A stretch of DNA of 64,000 nt from Aquimarina sp040786285 (lineage in GTDB: Bacteria > Bacteroidota > Bacteroidia > Flavobacteriales > Flavobacteriaceae), in assembly GCF_040786285.1 (NCBI RefSeq), contig NZ_JBFMKQ010000001.1, positions 682,001 through 746,000 on the forward strand, written 5' to 3'. Position 1 is the first letter of the stretch. Each line of letters starts with the position of its first letter. The translations under genes were made by a program, and so were the position numbers. The notes beneath the pieces are model-generated. The model was not told the origin of the DNA and ran no database searches. It saw only the letters and a list, made by a program, of their open reading frames with translations. Positions 52,906 through 61,461 of the stretch are shown piece by piece.

Positions 52906-53922
52906 TTATTCTAAAACCGAATAGTCTCCTATACTCACTGTTGTAAAATTTCCGTCGTAGATGGCATTATTTCCAATCATAGCATTGTCTAAGTTAGCAT
53001 TTTTTACGACAGTTTGGGTCTGAATTAAGCTATTTTTAATGCTAGAGTCTTCTATAGTACACCCATTGCCAATTGAAACATTAGGCCCTACTGTTGCATT
53101 TCGTAACGTTACTTCTTCTCCAATATAACAAGGAGGGATTATAGTAGCATTTTCCTGGATAAGGGTTTTACTAATTAAATTTGCTCCATCTTTTTGTAAA
53201 AAACCTAGCATCCTAGAATTGGTTTCAACAGTAACGTTTTTGTTTCCGCAGTCCATCCATTCATCAACTTTTCCGGTTACAAAAACTTTTCCATCGGCCA
53301 TCATTCTTTTAATACCATCGTTGATTTGGTACTCTCCTCCATTTATGATATTGTTATCTAGCACCACTTGTAGTTCATTCTTTAGTACAGCAACATCTTT
53401 AAAATAATAGATTCCTATCACTGCTAAATCAGATACAAATTCTTGCGGTTTCTCTACTAATTCTACAATTTCACTTTTATCATTCAGTTTTACTACACCA
53501 TATGCTTCTGGTTGATCTACTTGTTTTACCCAAATTACAGCATCTGCTTCTTTATCTAAATTAAAATCTGCTCTAATCAAGGTATCTGCATAAGCAATTA
53601 CTGCAGGTCCTGATAATGACTCTTTGGCGCACATAATAGCATGACCCGTACCCAATGGTTGATCTTGTCTATAAATAGACGCTTTAGCTCCTAAACCTTC
53701 TGCTAATTCGGTTAAACTAGATACTACATCATCACCAAAAAAAGCAGGATCACCTAGTATAAATGCAATCTCTTCTACAGGCTCTCCCAACACCTTTGCA
53801 ATATCAGACACTAATCGATGTACAATTGGTTTTCCGGCTACCGGAATTAAGGGTTTAGGGACTGTGAGTGTATGAGGTCTTAGTCTAGAACCTCTTCCTG
53901 CCATGGGTACAATGATTTTCAT
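52906..53922 (-). CDS. Sugar-1-phosphate nucleotidyltransferase with left-handed beta-helix
   Basis: 338 residues. The nucleotidyltransferase domain starts with the signature MAGRGSRLRPHTLTVPKPLIPVAG (given in parts: GRGSRLRPHT, PKPLIPVAGKP). Metal-binding AYADTLIRADF is near 115, and DEWMDCGNKNVTV lies at about 220. The C-terminal part (about 250-335) has hexapeptide-like repeats (IPPCYIGEEVTLRNATVGPNVSIG in part). It transfers a nucleotide to a sugar 1-phosphate (glucose- or mannose-type) in the cytoplasm for polysaccharide building. The true sugar and nucleotide are not clear. The gene lies in a tight minus-strand cluster with dut and a flippase. Confidence 0.88.
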   Translation of the reverse strand: MKIIVPMAGRGSRLRPHTLTVPKPLIPVAGKPIVHRLVSDIAKVLGEPVEEIAFILGDPAFFGDDVVSSLTELAEGLGAKASIYRQDQPLGTGHAIMCAKESLSGPAVIAYADTLIRADFNLDKEADAVIWVKQVDQPEAYGVVKLNDKSEIVELVEKPQEFVSDLAVIGIYYFKDVAVLKNELQVVLDNNIINGGEYQINDGIKRMMADGKVFVTGKVDEWMDCGNKNVTVETNSRMLGFLQKDGANLISKTLIQENATIIPPCYIGEEVTLRNATVGPNVSIGNGCTIEDSSIKNSLIQTQTVVKNANLDNAMIGNNAIYDGNFTTVSIGDYSVLE

Positions 53923-53948
53923 ATAATTTAGTTGGTTTTTATTTTTGA

Positions 53949-54383
53949 TTATTTAACTCCAGTACTACCAAATCCTCCTTCGCCTCTAGAGGTCTCGGAT
54001 AATTCGGTTACTTCTTTCCACTCGGCACGTTCATGCTTTGCAATGACCATTTGCGCTACACGCTCTCCATTTTCGACTACAAAATCCTGGGTAGACAGAT
54101 TGACTAAAATCACTCCTACTTCTCCTCGATAATCTGCATCTATGGTTCCTGGCGCATTAAGTACTGTGATTCCTTTTTTAGCAGCCAACCCACTACGTGG
54201 TCTAACTTGTGCTTCATATCCAACAGGTAACTCCATGAATAACCCTGTTTTGATAATTGCTCTTTCTAAAGGTTTCAATGTTACCGGTTCTGTAATATTT
54301 GCTCTAAGGTCCATTCCTGCAGAAGCAATTGTTTCGTAATGAGGAAGATCATGTGATGATCTGTTAATGATTTTAATTTGCAT
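53949..54383 (-). CDS. dut: dUTP diphosphatase
   Basis: 144 residues, the normal size for the trimeric all-beta enzyme. All five motifs can be seen: AGMDLRANI (motif 1, about 23), RPRSGLAAKKG (2-3, about 62), NAPGTIDADYRGEV (about 76), and the C-terminal RGEGGFGSTG (motif 5, about 133). It breaks dUTP to dUMP and pyrophosphate, keeping uracil out of DNA and supplying dUMP. It lies between the flippase and sugar nucleotidyltransferase genes, an order common in flavobacteria. Confidence 0.96.
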   Translation of the reverse strand: MQIKIINRSSHDLPHYETIASAGMDLRANITEPVTLKPLERAIIKTGLFMELPVGYEAQVRPRSGLAAKKGITVLNAPGTIDADYRGEVGVILVNLSTQDFVVENGERVAQMVIAKHERAEWKEVTELSETSRGEGGFGSTGVK

Positions 54384-54415
54384 ATTTAACTATAATACTC
54401 AAGCTATATGAGTGT

Positions 54416-55870
54416 TTATTTTTTTAAAATTTGTTTTAACTCCCTTTTTTCTGAAGCATACAAAATTACTAAAAACACCAGTAACAACGGGATAGAAATC
54501 AAATAATTGCTGTCGAAGACATAAAAAGACAATATCGAAAAACCAATTGATAATGCAAGGTACCCTCCTATCTTCTTCAGGTTATACGGAATGGGGTAAT
54601 ACTTTCTTCCAAAATACCATGATATAAGCATCATCGAACCATAAGCAGCTAATGTCGCAATTGCCGATCCAACATAACTATATTTCGGAATCAATACAAG
54701 ATTGACTACTAATGTAATCATCGCTCCTATTATAGAAATATATGCCCCAAACTTAGTTCTATCTGTAACCTTATACCAAACCGAAAGATTATGATATATT
54801 CCTAAACATAGATTAGCTAACAAAATTATAGGCACCACAACCATGGCCTCCCAATACTCTGGGTTTTTAATCATGAATTCCTTTAAAAACTCTGAGAAAG
54901 TAATAACGACAATGAGTATGAAGGATCCAAAAATCACAAAATACTTTGTTATAATCGCATAGGTTTTGGGCGCATCTTTTTCTTTGGCATGACTAAAAAA
55001 GAAGGGTTCTACCCCCATTCGAAAAGCCGTTGCAAACAATGTCATGAATAGGGCTAATTTGTAACATGCCGCATAGGCTCCAGAATCAAAAAGACCTTCT
55101 TTACCTCCTATGACCCATTCTAATAATATCTTATCAAAATGTTCATTAATCGCAAACGCCAGACCTGCAATTAAGATTGGAGTACCATAGACCATCATTT
55201 TTTGCCATAGCCCCTTATCAAATTGATAATTAATTTTAAAATAAAAAGGAAGCATCAATAACAATGTCACTGCACTGGCAACTACGTTAGATATAAAAAT
55301 ATATTGAATTTTAAAATCTTCGATATATAGTGCCTGTAACCATTCTATCTTCTTTGAAAAATCACCAAGAAATACCAGAAAAAATACATTTAGAGAAGCG
55401 AATATGATGACATTAATGATCTTTACAACAGAATATCGTATTGGCCTTTCCTGGGCTCTTAAATTTGCAAAAGGAATAATGACCAAAGCATCTAAAATTA
55501 AAATCCAGATTACATAAGTTAAAAACTCTGCGTCTATTGCAATAATTGAAGCAACTTGACTTTGCCCCATAAAGGCAAAGATTCCAAAAATCAATGTAGA
55601 AATGACTATGGATATTGCCGAAGTGCTTGTTACTTTATTTTTGTATTGATCGAGGTTTAAAAACCTAAAAAAAGAGGTTTCCATCCCATACGCTAAAATA
55701 ACATTGAATACTATGATCCAGGCAAATAAAATAGATACTCGACCATATGCTACTGGACCATCGAGATACTTCGTATGTATTAAAACAAGCAAAAAAGACA
55801 GCATTCTGGGAAGTACAGTCGCTAGTCCGTAGATAAAAGTTTGCTTAAAGAGTTTCTGAAATACGCTCAA
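54416..55870 (-). CDS. Polysaccharide flippase (Wzx/MATE-like, oligosaccharide flippase family)
   Basis: 484 residues with about 14 predicted transmembrane helices and the family start FKQTFIYGLATVLPRMLSFLLV. Further helices include GSAIATLAAYGSMMLISWYFG near 415. No enzyme motif is present. It should move lipid-linked saccharides across the inner membrane. It is the first gene of the minus-strand cluster with dut, a sugar nucleotidyltransferase, TPR protein, DUF4292 lipoprotein and EnvC. The glycan is unknown. Confidence 0.88.
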   Translation of the reverse strand: MSVFQKLFKQTFIYGLATVLPRMLSFLLVLIHTKYLDGPVAYGRVSILFAWIIVFNVILAYGMETSFFRFLNLDQYKNKVTSTSAISIVISTLIFGIFAFMGQSQVASIIAIDAEFLTYVIWILILDALVIIPFANLRAQERPIRYSVVKIINVIIFASLNVFFLVFLGDFSKKIEWLQALYIEDFKIQYIFISNVVASAVTLLLMLPFYFKINYQFDKGLWQKMMVYGTPILIAGLAFAINEHFDKILLEWVIGGKEGLFDSGAYAACYKLALFMTLFATAFRMGVEPFFFSHAKEKDAPKTYAIITKYFVIFGSFILIVVITFSEFLKEFMIKNPEYWEAMVVVPIILLANLCLGIYHNLSVWYKVTDRTKFGAYISIIGAMITLVVNLVLIPKYSYVGSAIATLAAYGSMMLISWYFGRKYYPIPYNLKKIGGYLALSIGFSILSFYVFDSNYLISIPLLLVFLVILYASEKRELKQILKK

Positions 55871-55905
55871 CTCAAGATATAATTGTGGTGCTAAAAATAC
55901 AATTT

Positions 55906-56406
55906 TTATTGTCTTCTTCGCATGGGCATTGCCTTAACTTTTTTTTCTGATACATCCTCTGTTTTAAAAAAGCCTTCTTTATTATTTTTTGTAAATGCAA
56001 TAATACATTCGTTAACCGTTAACTGAAAAGGAATTTTTTCTTCGATTATAGGTGCTTTGTTTTTAAATTCTTCTTTTGGATCATCACTCATAATCAAACT
56101 TCTGTTTGTGTTGGGGTTAGTATAACGACCTACATAAATAGATTCATTATTAAGCTTCAAATCGACCTTTTTACCTCTAAAATAAGCATAGTTTAATACT
56201 ATATTAGCGTCTTCTTCAACCGGAATAAATAACGTAAAACCTGAACCTGCTCCTTCTAGTCCCGCTACCCATTTCTGAAAATATGGATCTTTAATAACTA
56301 TTGGTGCTTTTTTATCTACGTTTTGACTAGTAGCGCATTGTGTAAATGAAGCAAGTATCACTAGTAGTATCGCTATTTTAGTAATCATCATTTTAAAATT
56401 CATCAT
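55906..56406 (-). CDS. Small lipoprotein of unknown function
   Basis: 166 residues from the first ATG. Several Met codons follow closely; the one giving MMITKIAILLVILASFTQC fits best as a lipoprotein signal with lipobox FTQC. The mature part (IKDPYFQKWVAGLEGAGSGFTLFIPVEE at about 37-64, in short form) resembles a small beta-sandwich family of flavobacteria with no known role. It ends with a basic KAMPMRRRQ tail. It precedes the flippase by 35 bp and may be the first gene of that cluster. Confidence 0.65.
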   Translation of the reverse strand: MMNFKMMITKIAILLVILASFTQCATSQNVDKKAPIVIKDPYFQKWVAGLEGAGSGFTLFIPVEEDANIVLNYAYFRGKKVDLKLNNESIYVGRYTNPNTNRSLIMSDDPKEEFKNKAPIIEEKIPFQLTVNECIIAFTKNNKEGFFKTEDVSEKKVKAMPMRRRQ

Positions 56407-56498
56407 ATTTTAAAGCTTTTCTCTTCTATTAGCGTTCAAAACTAATGCCAAAGGTAATACTCCTATTATTTTTCAACGGTCATAAAGATAGAAAAGAA

Positions 56499-56528
56499 AA
56501 AGCCCCATAAGAAAACTTACGGGGCTTT
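56499..56528 (-). terminator. Terminator of the 56551-57312 lipoprotein gene
   Basis: Plus-strand AAAGCCCC (56499-56506) pairs with GGGGCTTT (56521-56528), extended inside by ATAAG/CTTA. On the minus strand a TTTTTCTTTTC tract follows. Confidence 0.85.
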
Positions 56529-56550
56529 ATACGTTAATGATGCTAGATAT

Positions 56551-57312
56551 TTAGAATCCTCCTCCACCTAAACCATTACAGTTTTGGGCATATAAGAGAA
56601 ATAGCTCTGTTCTTGAACCTTTATCATTAGAAGTTACCAGAGTTACTCTATAGGTTCCAGGGGTATTTATGATAACTACTGCAGAATTTCCACTTGGAAA
56701 AATACCTCCTTGATTGCCTCCCGGACTTATAGACCATGAGTAGGAATCACAAGAATCGAAAGGAACAGATAATGTATTATTGATTGTAGTTGTACATATC
56801 TGATTACTACCCAGGTTTCCTTGAATATATCCTGCAGGAACAGGAGTTCCGAATTCAGAATATATTGGTGCTGGTGTTGGTGGGTTAGGACAAGGATCAC
56901 CCCCAATTGAAGTAACTGTCATTCTAAGATCACAATCATTCGAATTACCATCCACAACCACTCTAATGGTAGCTTCTTCAAAACCCGCATTAAACCGCAC
57001 TGTAAAGGTACTGGAAGTGGTCGAACCTAAGATTTGAGTATATGCACCATTCAATATTGACCATTGTATTGATGGGTTACCCAAAATGGTATGCGAAACT
57101 GTAAACGTACGGGTCTCACCTGCAGATGCAATAGGGTTTGCATTGTTTACTGAAATGGTACAATCATTTTGACGAGCAACAATAATTGGTTTACTTTTTA
57201 AGTCAACAATTTGTTCTGATCTGTTTTGTAATAGCTCTTCTTCATTAGTTTCACAGGAAACGAGCAACAAAGAGCACAAGAGTACTCCTAAAAACTTGAA
57301 AATTGAGTTCAT
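56551..57312 (-). CDS. Lipoprotein with two PKD/Ig-like domains
   Basis: 253 residues with lipobox LVSC at 17-20 followed by an acidic region (ETNEEELLQ). Two PKD/Ig-like beta-sandwich domains are visible: about 55-135 (ANPIASAGETRTFTVSH ... FRNAG-like FNAGFEEATIRVVVDG) and about 170-245 (DSCDSYSWSISPGGNQGG ... NTPGTYRVTLVTSN). Several cysteines could form disulfides. It ends in a short Gly-rich tail (NGLGGGGF). No sorting domain is present. It is probably a surface or periplasmic structural lipoprotein, with its own terminator. Confidence 0.7.
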   Translation of the reverse strand: MNSIFKFLGVLLCSLLLVSCETNEEELLQNRSEQIVDLKSKPIIVARQNDCTISVNNANPIASAGETRTFTVSHTILGNPSIQWSILNGAYTQILGSTTSSTFTVRFNAGFEEATIRVVVDGNSNDCDLRMTVTSIGGDPCPNPPTPAPIYSEFGTPVPAGYIQGNLGSNQICTTTINNTLSVPFDSCDSYSWSISPGGNQGGIFPSGNSAVVIINTPGTYRVTLVTSNDKGSRTELFLLYAQNCNGLGGGGF

Positions 57313-57437
57313 AATATATTTATTAAGGTTAATATTAATCTTAAAGTTAGATATAAATCATCCTTAATTGAGTTAAATAATAGTTACATTATCTTCTTCT
57401 ATAAATATATCCGGTATAACCCTTTTTAGACAAAAGG

Positions 57438-57467
57438 AAAGCCTCATAAGTTTCCTTATGAGGCTTT
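57438..57467 (-). terminator. Terminator of the ATP synthase operon
   Basis: AAAGCCTCATAAG (57438-57450) pairs perfectly with CTTATGAGGCTTT (57455-57467) across TTTC. The minus-strand T tract follows (TTTCCTTTTG). It lies 20 bp after the atpG stop. Confidence 0.9.
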
Positions 57468-57487
57468 ATATATTTAAAAATAATTCT

Positions 57488-58348
57488 CTAGTTATTCAAA
57501 GCTTCTGCACCACCAACAATCTCAAGGATTTCATTGGTAATTGCAGCTTGTCTTGCTTTGTTATATGACAACTTAAGTGCATCTCTAAGTTCGGTAGCAT
57601 TATCGGTTGCTTTATGCATTGCAGTCATACGTGCACCGTGCTCTGATGCAAATGAATCACGAATTGCCTTATATAATTGCGTCTTAAGTGACTTAGGAAT
57701 TAATTGCTCTACAATTTCTTCTTTAGCTGGCTCAAAAATATAATCTACATTAGTTGCTGTAGCATTTTCTACCGGAACGATTGGTAAAAACTGCTCTGTG
57801 GTAACATCTTGTGTAGCTGCATTTTTAAATTTGTTATATACAATCACAATCTTATCATAAGATCCGTTTGTAAATAACTGCATCAATTCTTCGGCGATAG
57901 CAGCAACATTAGCAAAAGTAAGGTCATCAAATACTTCACTTTTATTAGCAACAACGGTATGCGTTTTAGCAACTACATCATTAACTTTTTTACCAATGGT
58001 AACAAAATCTACTTGTTTTCCTGCATATTCGTCTTCGTATAATGCTCTAACCCCTTTAACAATATTATTGTTAAAAGCTCCGGCCAAACCACGATTAGAA
58101 GCAATCGCAACAACCAATACTTTATTTACCTCGCGTTGTTCTGCATAGGCACTTGCACTATCTCCTTCAAGAGAAGCACTAAGGCTTTGCAATAACTCGG
58201 TAAGTTTATCTGCATAAGGACGCATTGCAGTAATTGCCTGTTGTGCCTTATTCAACTTTGCGGCCGATACCATTTTCATGGCACTGGTGATTTGCATCGT
58301 TGAGGATACAGAGGTAATTCTACTACGTAATTCTTTTAAGTTTGCCAT
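57488..58348 (-). CDS. atpG: ATP synthase gamma subunit
   Basis: 286 residues, full length. The N-terminal helix MANLKELRSRITSVSSTMQI and the C-terminal LRDALKLSYNKARQAAITNEILEIVGGAEAL (in part) are the conserved coiled-coil ends that form the rotor shaft in the F1 head. It ends the operon; atpD and atpC do not follow, so the beta and epsilon subunits are encoded elsewhere, as is usual in flavobacteria. A 34-bp palindrome lies between it and atpA, and a strong terminator follows. Confidence 0.96.
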   Translation of the reverse strand: MANLKELRSRITSVSSTMQITSAMKMVSAAKLNKAQQAITAMRPYADKLTELLQSLSASLEGDSASAYAEQREVNKVLVVAIASNRGLAGAFNNNIVKGVRALYEDEYAGKQVDFVTIGKKVNDVVAKTHTVVANKSEVFDDLTFANVAAIAEELMQLFTNGSYDKIVIVYNKFKNAATQDVTTEQFLPIVPVENATATNVDYIFEPAKEEIVEQLIPKSLKTQLYKAIRDSFASEHGARMTAMHKATDNATELRDALKLSYNKARQAAITNEILEIVGGAEALNN

Positions 58349-58426
58349 TTTTCTTAGTATTGAGTATTGAGTAGTTAGTAGTGAGTACTTTCTTGGTCAA
58401 TACCTTTCTAATATTAAACTTTATGA

Positions 58427-58460
58427 AGTACAGTGTGTAGCATATGCTACACACTGTACT
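58427..58460. repeat. Perfect 34-bp palindrome between atpA and atpG
   Basis: AGTACAGTGTGTAGCAT (58427-58443) is directly followed by its exact reverse complement (58444-58460). A wider inverted pair, TTAGTATTGAGTA (58354-58366, approximately) and TACTCAATACTAA (58457-58469), encloses it, and AGTATTGAGTATTGAGTA-like direct repeats lie at its far side. In the mRNA it would form a long hairpin just after the atpA stop codon, 78 bp ahead of the atpG start. No T tract follows, so it is not a normal terminator; it could limit atpG expression or protect the atpA end. Confidence 0.85.
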
Positions 58461-58465
58461 CAATA

Positions 58466-60046
58466 CTAATTTTTATATTTTGCTGAAATCTCTTTACAAG
58501 CAGATAGTAACACATCGGTTACCTCGTCTGTTAGTTTTCCAGCCTTAAGCGTATCTAGTGTATCTCTATGCTTAGCATTAAGATATTCTATGAAGTCGCT
58601 TTCGAATTCTTTTATTTTGTTTACAGGAACGTCTCTTAACAAGTTTTTAGAACCTGCATAGATGATCGCGATTTGATCTTCTACGGTATAAGGATCATTT
58701 TGTGCTTGTTTAAGGATTTCAACGTTACGTTTCCCTTTTTCGATTACATTTAAGGTAGCTGCATCAAGATCAGAACCAAACTTAGCAAATGCTTCTAATT
58801 CACGGAACTGCGCCTGATCAAGTTTTAATGTACCTGCCACCTTCTTCATTGATTTAATCTGTGCAGATCCACCCACACGTGATACCGAAATACCTACGTT
58901 AATTGCCGGACGAACACCAGAGTTAAATAAATCTGAAGTTAAGAATATCTGACCATCTGTAATCGAAATTACGTTGGTTGGGATATATGCAGAAACGTCT
59001 CCTGCTTGTGTTTCGATTATTGGAAGTGCTGTTAAAGAACCTCCTCCTTTTACTTTATCTTTCAAAGAATCAGGAAGATCATTCATATCCTTAGCAATCT
59101 TATCATCTGCAATAACTTTTGCAGAACGCTCTAATAATCTTGAGTGAAGGTAAAATACATCTCCAGGGTATGCCTCACGACCCGGTGGACGACGTAATAA
59201 TAATGATACCTCACGATATGCTACCGCTTGCTTAGATAAATCATCATAAATGATCAAAGCAGGACGACCTGTATCTCTAAAATACTCTCCGATCGCTGCA
59301 CCAGCAAATGGAGCATATACCTGCATTGGAGCAGGATCAGAAGCGTTAGCTGCTACGATAGTCGTATATGCCATTGCTCCTTTATCTTCTAATACTTTAG
59401 CGATCAAGGCTACTGTAGATGCTTTTTGCCCAATGGCAACATAAATACAGTATACCGGCTCGCCAGCATCATAAAATTCTTTTTGGTTAAGGATTGTATC
59501 GATACAAACTGTTGTTTTACCAGTCTGACGGTCACCAATTACCAACTCACGCTGTCCACGCCCAATTGGTACCATGGCATCGATAGACTTGATCCCTGTT
59601 TGTAATGGCTCATTTACCGGTTGACGGAAAACTACACCAGGAGCTTTACGCTCTAATGGCATTTCGAAAGTTTCGCCTTCAATAGGACCTTTTCCATCGA
59701 TAGGGTTACCTAAGGTATCCACTACTCGACCTACGATTCCTTCTCCAACATTGATAGATGCGATACGCTGAGTACGTTTTACTGTTGCACCTTCTTTTAC
59801 ATCTATAGAAGATCCTAAAAGTACTACCCCAACATTATCCTCTTCAAGGTTAAGTACGATACCTTCTAATCCAGAATCGAACTGTACTAATTCTCCATAT
59901 TGAGCATTAGATAATCCGTATACACGAGCGATACCATCACCCACCTGTAATACGGTACCTACCTCTTCTAATGAAGCTGTTGCTTCAAACCCAGATAATT
60001 GTTGTTTTAATATTGCTGATACTTCAGCAGGGTTCACTTCTGCCAT
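58466..60046 (-). CDS. atpA: ATP synthase alpha subunit
   Basis: 526 residues. The Walker A motif GDRQTGKT lies at about 172, and ALIIYDDLSKQAVAYREVSLLLRRPPGREAYPGDVFY (given here in shorter parts ALIIYDDLSKQA and RRPPGREAYPGD) marks the non-catalytic nucleotide site. The SVSRVGGSAQ segment is near 380. It forms the alpha3beta3 F1 head. It follows atpH by 73 bp and is followed by the 34-bp palindrome. Confidence 0.98.
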   Translation of the reverse strand: MAEVNPAEVSAILKQQLSGFEATASLEEVGTVLQVGDGIARVYGLSNAQYGELVQFDSGLEGIVLNLEEDNVGVVLLGSSIDVKEGATVKRTQRIASINVGEGIVGRVVDTLGNPIDGKGPIEGETFEMPLERKAPGVVFRQPVNEPLQTGIKSIDAMVPIGRGQRELVIGDRQTGKTTVCIDTILNQKEFYDAGEPVYCIYVAIGQKASTVALIAKVLEDKGAMAYTTIVAANASDPAPMQVYAPFAGAAIGEYFRDTGRPALIIYDDLSKQAVAYREVSLLLRRPPGREAYPGDVFYLHSRLLERSAKVIADDKIAKDMNDLPDSLKDKVKGGGSLTALPIIETQAGDVSAYIPTNVISITDGQIFLTSDLFNSGVRPAINVGISVSRVGGSAQIKSMKKVAGTLKLDQAQFRELEAFAKFGSDLDAATLNVIEKGKRNVEILKQAQNDPYTVEDQIAIIYAGSKNLLRDVPVNKIKEFESDFIEYLNAKHRDTLDTLKAGKLTDEVTDVLLSACKEISAKYKN

Positions 60047-60119
60047 TTTATAGTAATTTAGAAGAATAAGCTTTACTACTCATTCTCTTATTATTAATAT
60101 TTATTATAATAAAGTAATT

Positions 60120-60647
60120 TTAATTACTTAATTCTCTTTTTAAATTGGTAAGCTTATTGGCAATACTTGCGTTGTATTGTAAATCACCTACTCTAAGAAT
60201 AAATCCACCGATGATATTTTCATCGATAATATTCTCTATCGTCGCTTCGTTTCCTGTAAGCTCTTTAATCTTCGTCGACACTTTTGCACTTAACGCCTTA
60301 TCCAATGGAACAGCCGTGGTCACTTTTGCTACCTGAATGTTGTTTAACTGATCAAACAAAACAATGTATTGTTTAGCAACATTAGGTAATAGCTCTACTC
60401 TTTTATTCTCTATCAGGGTATCAAAAAGCTTTTGAGTAATATCCCCTGTATTTTTGAAAATCTCGCGTAATGAAGCGAGTTTTACCTCACTTTTAATCAA
60501 CGGGCTATTTAATACCATTCTGAGCTCAGCGCTACCCTCTGTGGTAGCGATAATACTTTGCATGTCTTTCTGAACATCTTCAGTGGCTTTTTTGTCTTGA
60601 GCTAAACTCAAAACTGCCTTAGCATAACGTATTGCTGCTCTACTCAT
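60120..60647 (-). CDS. atpH: ATP synthase delta subunit
   Basis: 175 residues with the delta/OSCP pattern: MSRAAIRYAKAVLSLAQDKK at the start, LNSPLIKSEVKLASLREIF near 63, and NIIDENIIGGFILRVGDLQYNASI near 138-160 (in part). It is the peripheral stalk link between F1 and the b subunit. It follows atpF by 6 bp, in the standard order. Confidence 0.95.
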   Translation of the reverse strand: MSRAAIRYAKAVLSLAQDKKATEDVQKDMQSIIATTEGSAELRMVLNSPLIKSEVKLASLREIFKNTGDITQKLFDTLIENKRVELLPNVAKQYIVLFDQLNNIQVAKVTTAVPLDKALSAKVSTKIKELTGNEATIENIIDENIIGGFILRVGDLQYNASIANKLTNLKRELSN

Positions 60648-60653
60648 GTATGA

Positions 60654-61154
60654 TTATTTTAAAGTAACATCTCCTAACATAGACTCTACCAACTCTAGTT
60701 GCTTGCCTTTGTTATCTAATTCTTTTCTTACTACTTTTTCTGCAATCTCTACAGAAAGACCAGCCACCTGGCTCTTAAGATCTGCTATGGCAGCTTTCTT
60801 TTCGCTAGCGATAGTTGCTTGTGCTTGTGCTACAATCTTATCAGCTTCAGCTTGAGCTTCAGATTTTGCATCAGCGATCATGTTTTCTTTAAGCTGTTTT
60901 GCTTCTTTAAGCATTCCATCGCGTTCTGCCCTTGCTTCATTTAAGATTCGCTCATTATCAGCCTGAAGGTTTTGCATTTCTTTCTTAGCTGCTTCTGCAG
61001 ATTCTAATGCATTTTTGATCCCTTCTTCACGATTATTCACGGCATCAAGGATAGGTTTCCATGCAAACTTTCTTAGTACCAATAACAATCCTACAAAAAG
61101 TAATATCTGCCAGAAAAACAGACCGAACGAAAAATCATTTATTAACTTATCCAT
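60654..61154 (-). CDS. atpF: ATP synthase b subunit
   Basis: 166 residues. One N-terminal transmembrane helix (about 8-26, FSFGLFFWQILLFVGLLLVL) is followed by KFAWKPILDAVNNREEGIK and a long Ala/Glu/Lys-rich coiled coil that forms the peripheral stalk. The order and spacing in the operon are normal. Confidence 0.95.
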   Translation of the reverse strand: MDKLINDFSFGLFFWQILLFVGLLLVLRKFAWKPILDAVNNREEGIKNALESAEAAKKEMQNLQADNERILNEARAERDGMLKEAKQLKENMIADAKSEAQAEADKIVAQAQATIASEKKAAIADLKSQVAGLSVEIAEKVVRKELDNKGKQLELVESMLGDVTLK

Positions 61155-61237
61155 AACTAATTATGTTATTTTCTTTGTTGTCTAATTTTAAAACTTAGTA
61201 ATAGCTGCAACCAACCGTTGCAGCTATTACTTGTAAA

Positions 61238-61429
61238 TTAAGCTGCGAATAAGGCAGCAAATCCAATACCTTCAATAAGTGCTGCTGCAATAAGCATAGC
61301 AGTTTGGATTTTTCCTGAAGCTTCTGGTTGACGAGCAATAGCTTCCATTGCCTGACCACCGATTCTACCAATACCTAAACCAGCACCGATAACAATCAAA
61401 CCAGCTCCTACATAATTTAAACCTTCCAT
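61238..61429 (-). CDS. atpE: ATP synthase c subunit
   Basis: 63 residues, a short but complete hairpin of two helices. The Gly-rich first helix (GAGLIVIGAGLGIG) and the polar loop ARQPEASG are typical; the ion-binding Glu53 lies in ALIEGIGF. The residue after it is Gly and no Ser/Thr Na+ ligand is seen, so proton use is more likely than sodium. The subunit forms the rotor ring in the membrane. Confidence 0.95.
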   Translation of the reverse strand: MEGLNYVGAGLIVIGAGLGIGRIGGQAMEAIARQPEASGKIQTAMLIAAALIEGIGFAALFAA

Positions 61430-61461
61430 AATAAAGTATTAAAAAAATTAAACAATTATCG

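Noticed and set aside
57438..57488. Missing atpD and atpC regarded as a damaged operon
   Set aside because: Bacteroidota often encode beta and epsilon subunits elsewhere, and a clean terminator follows atpG.
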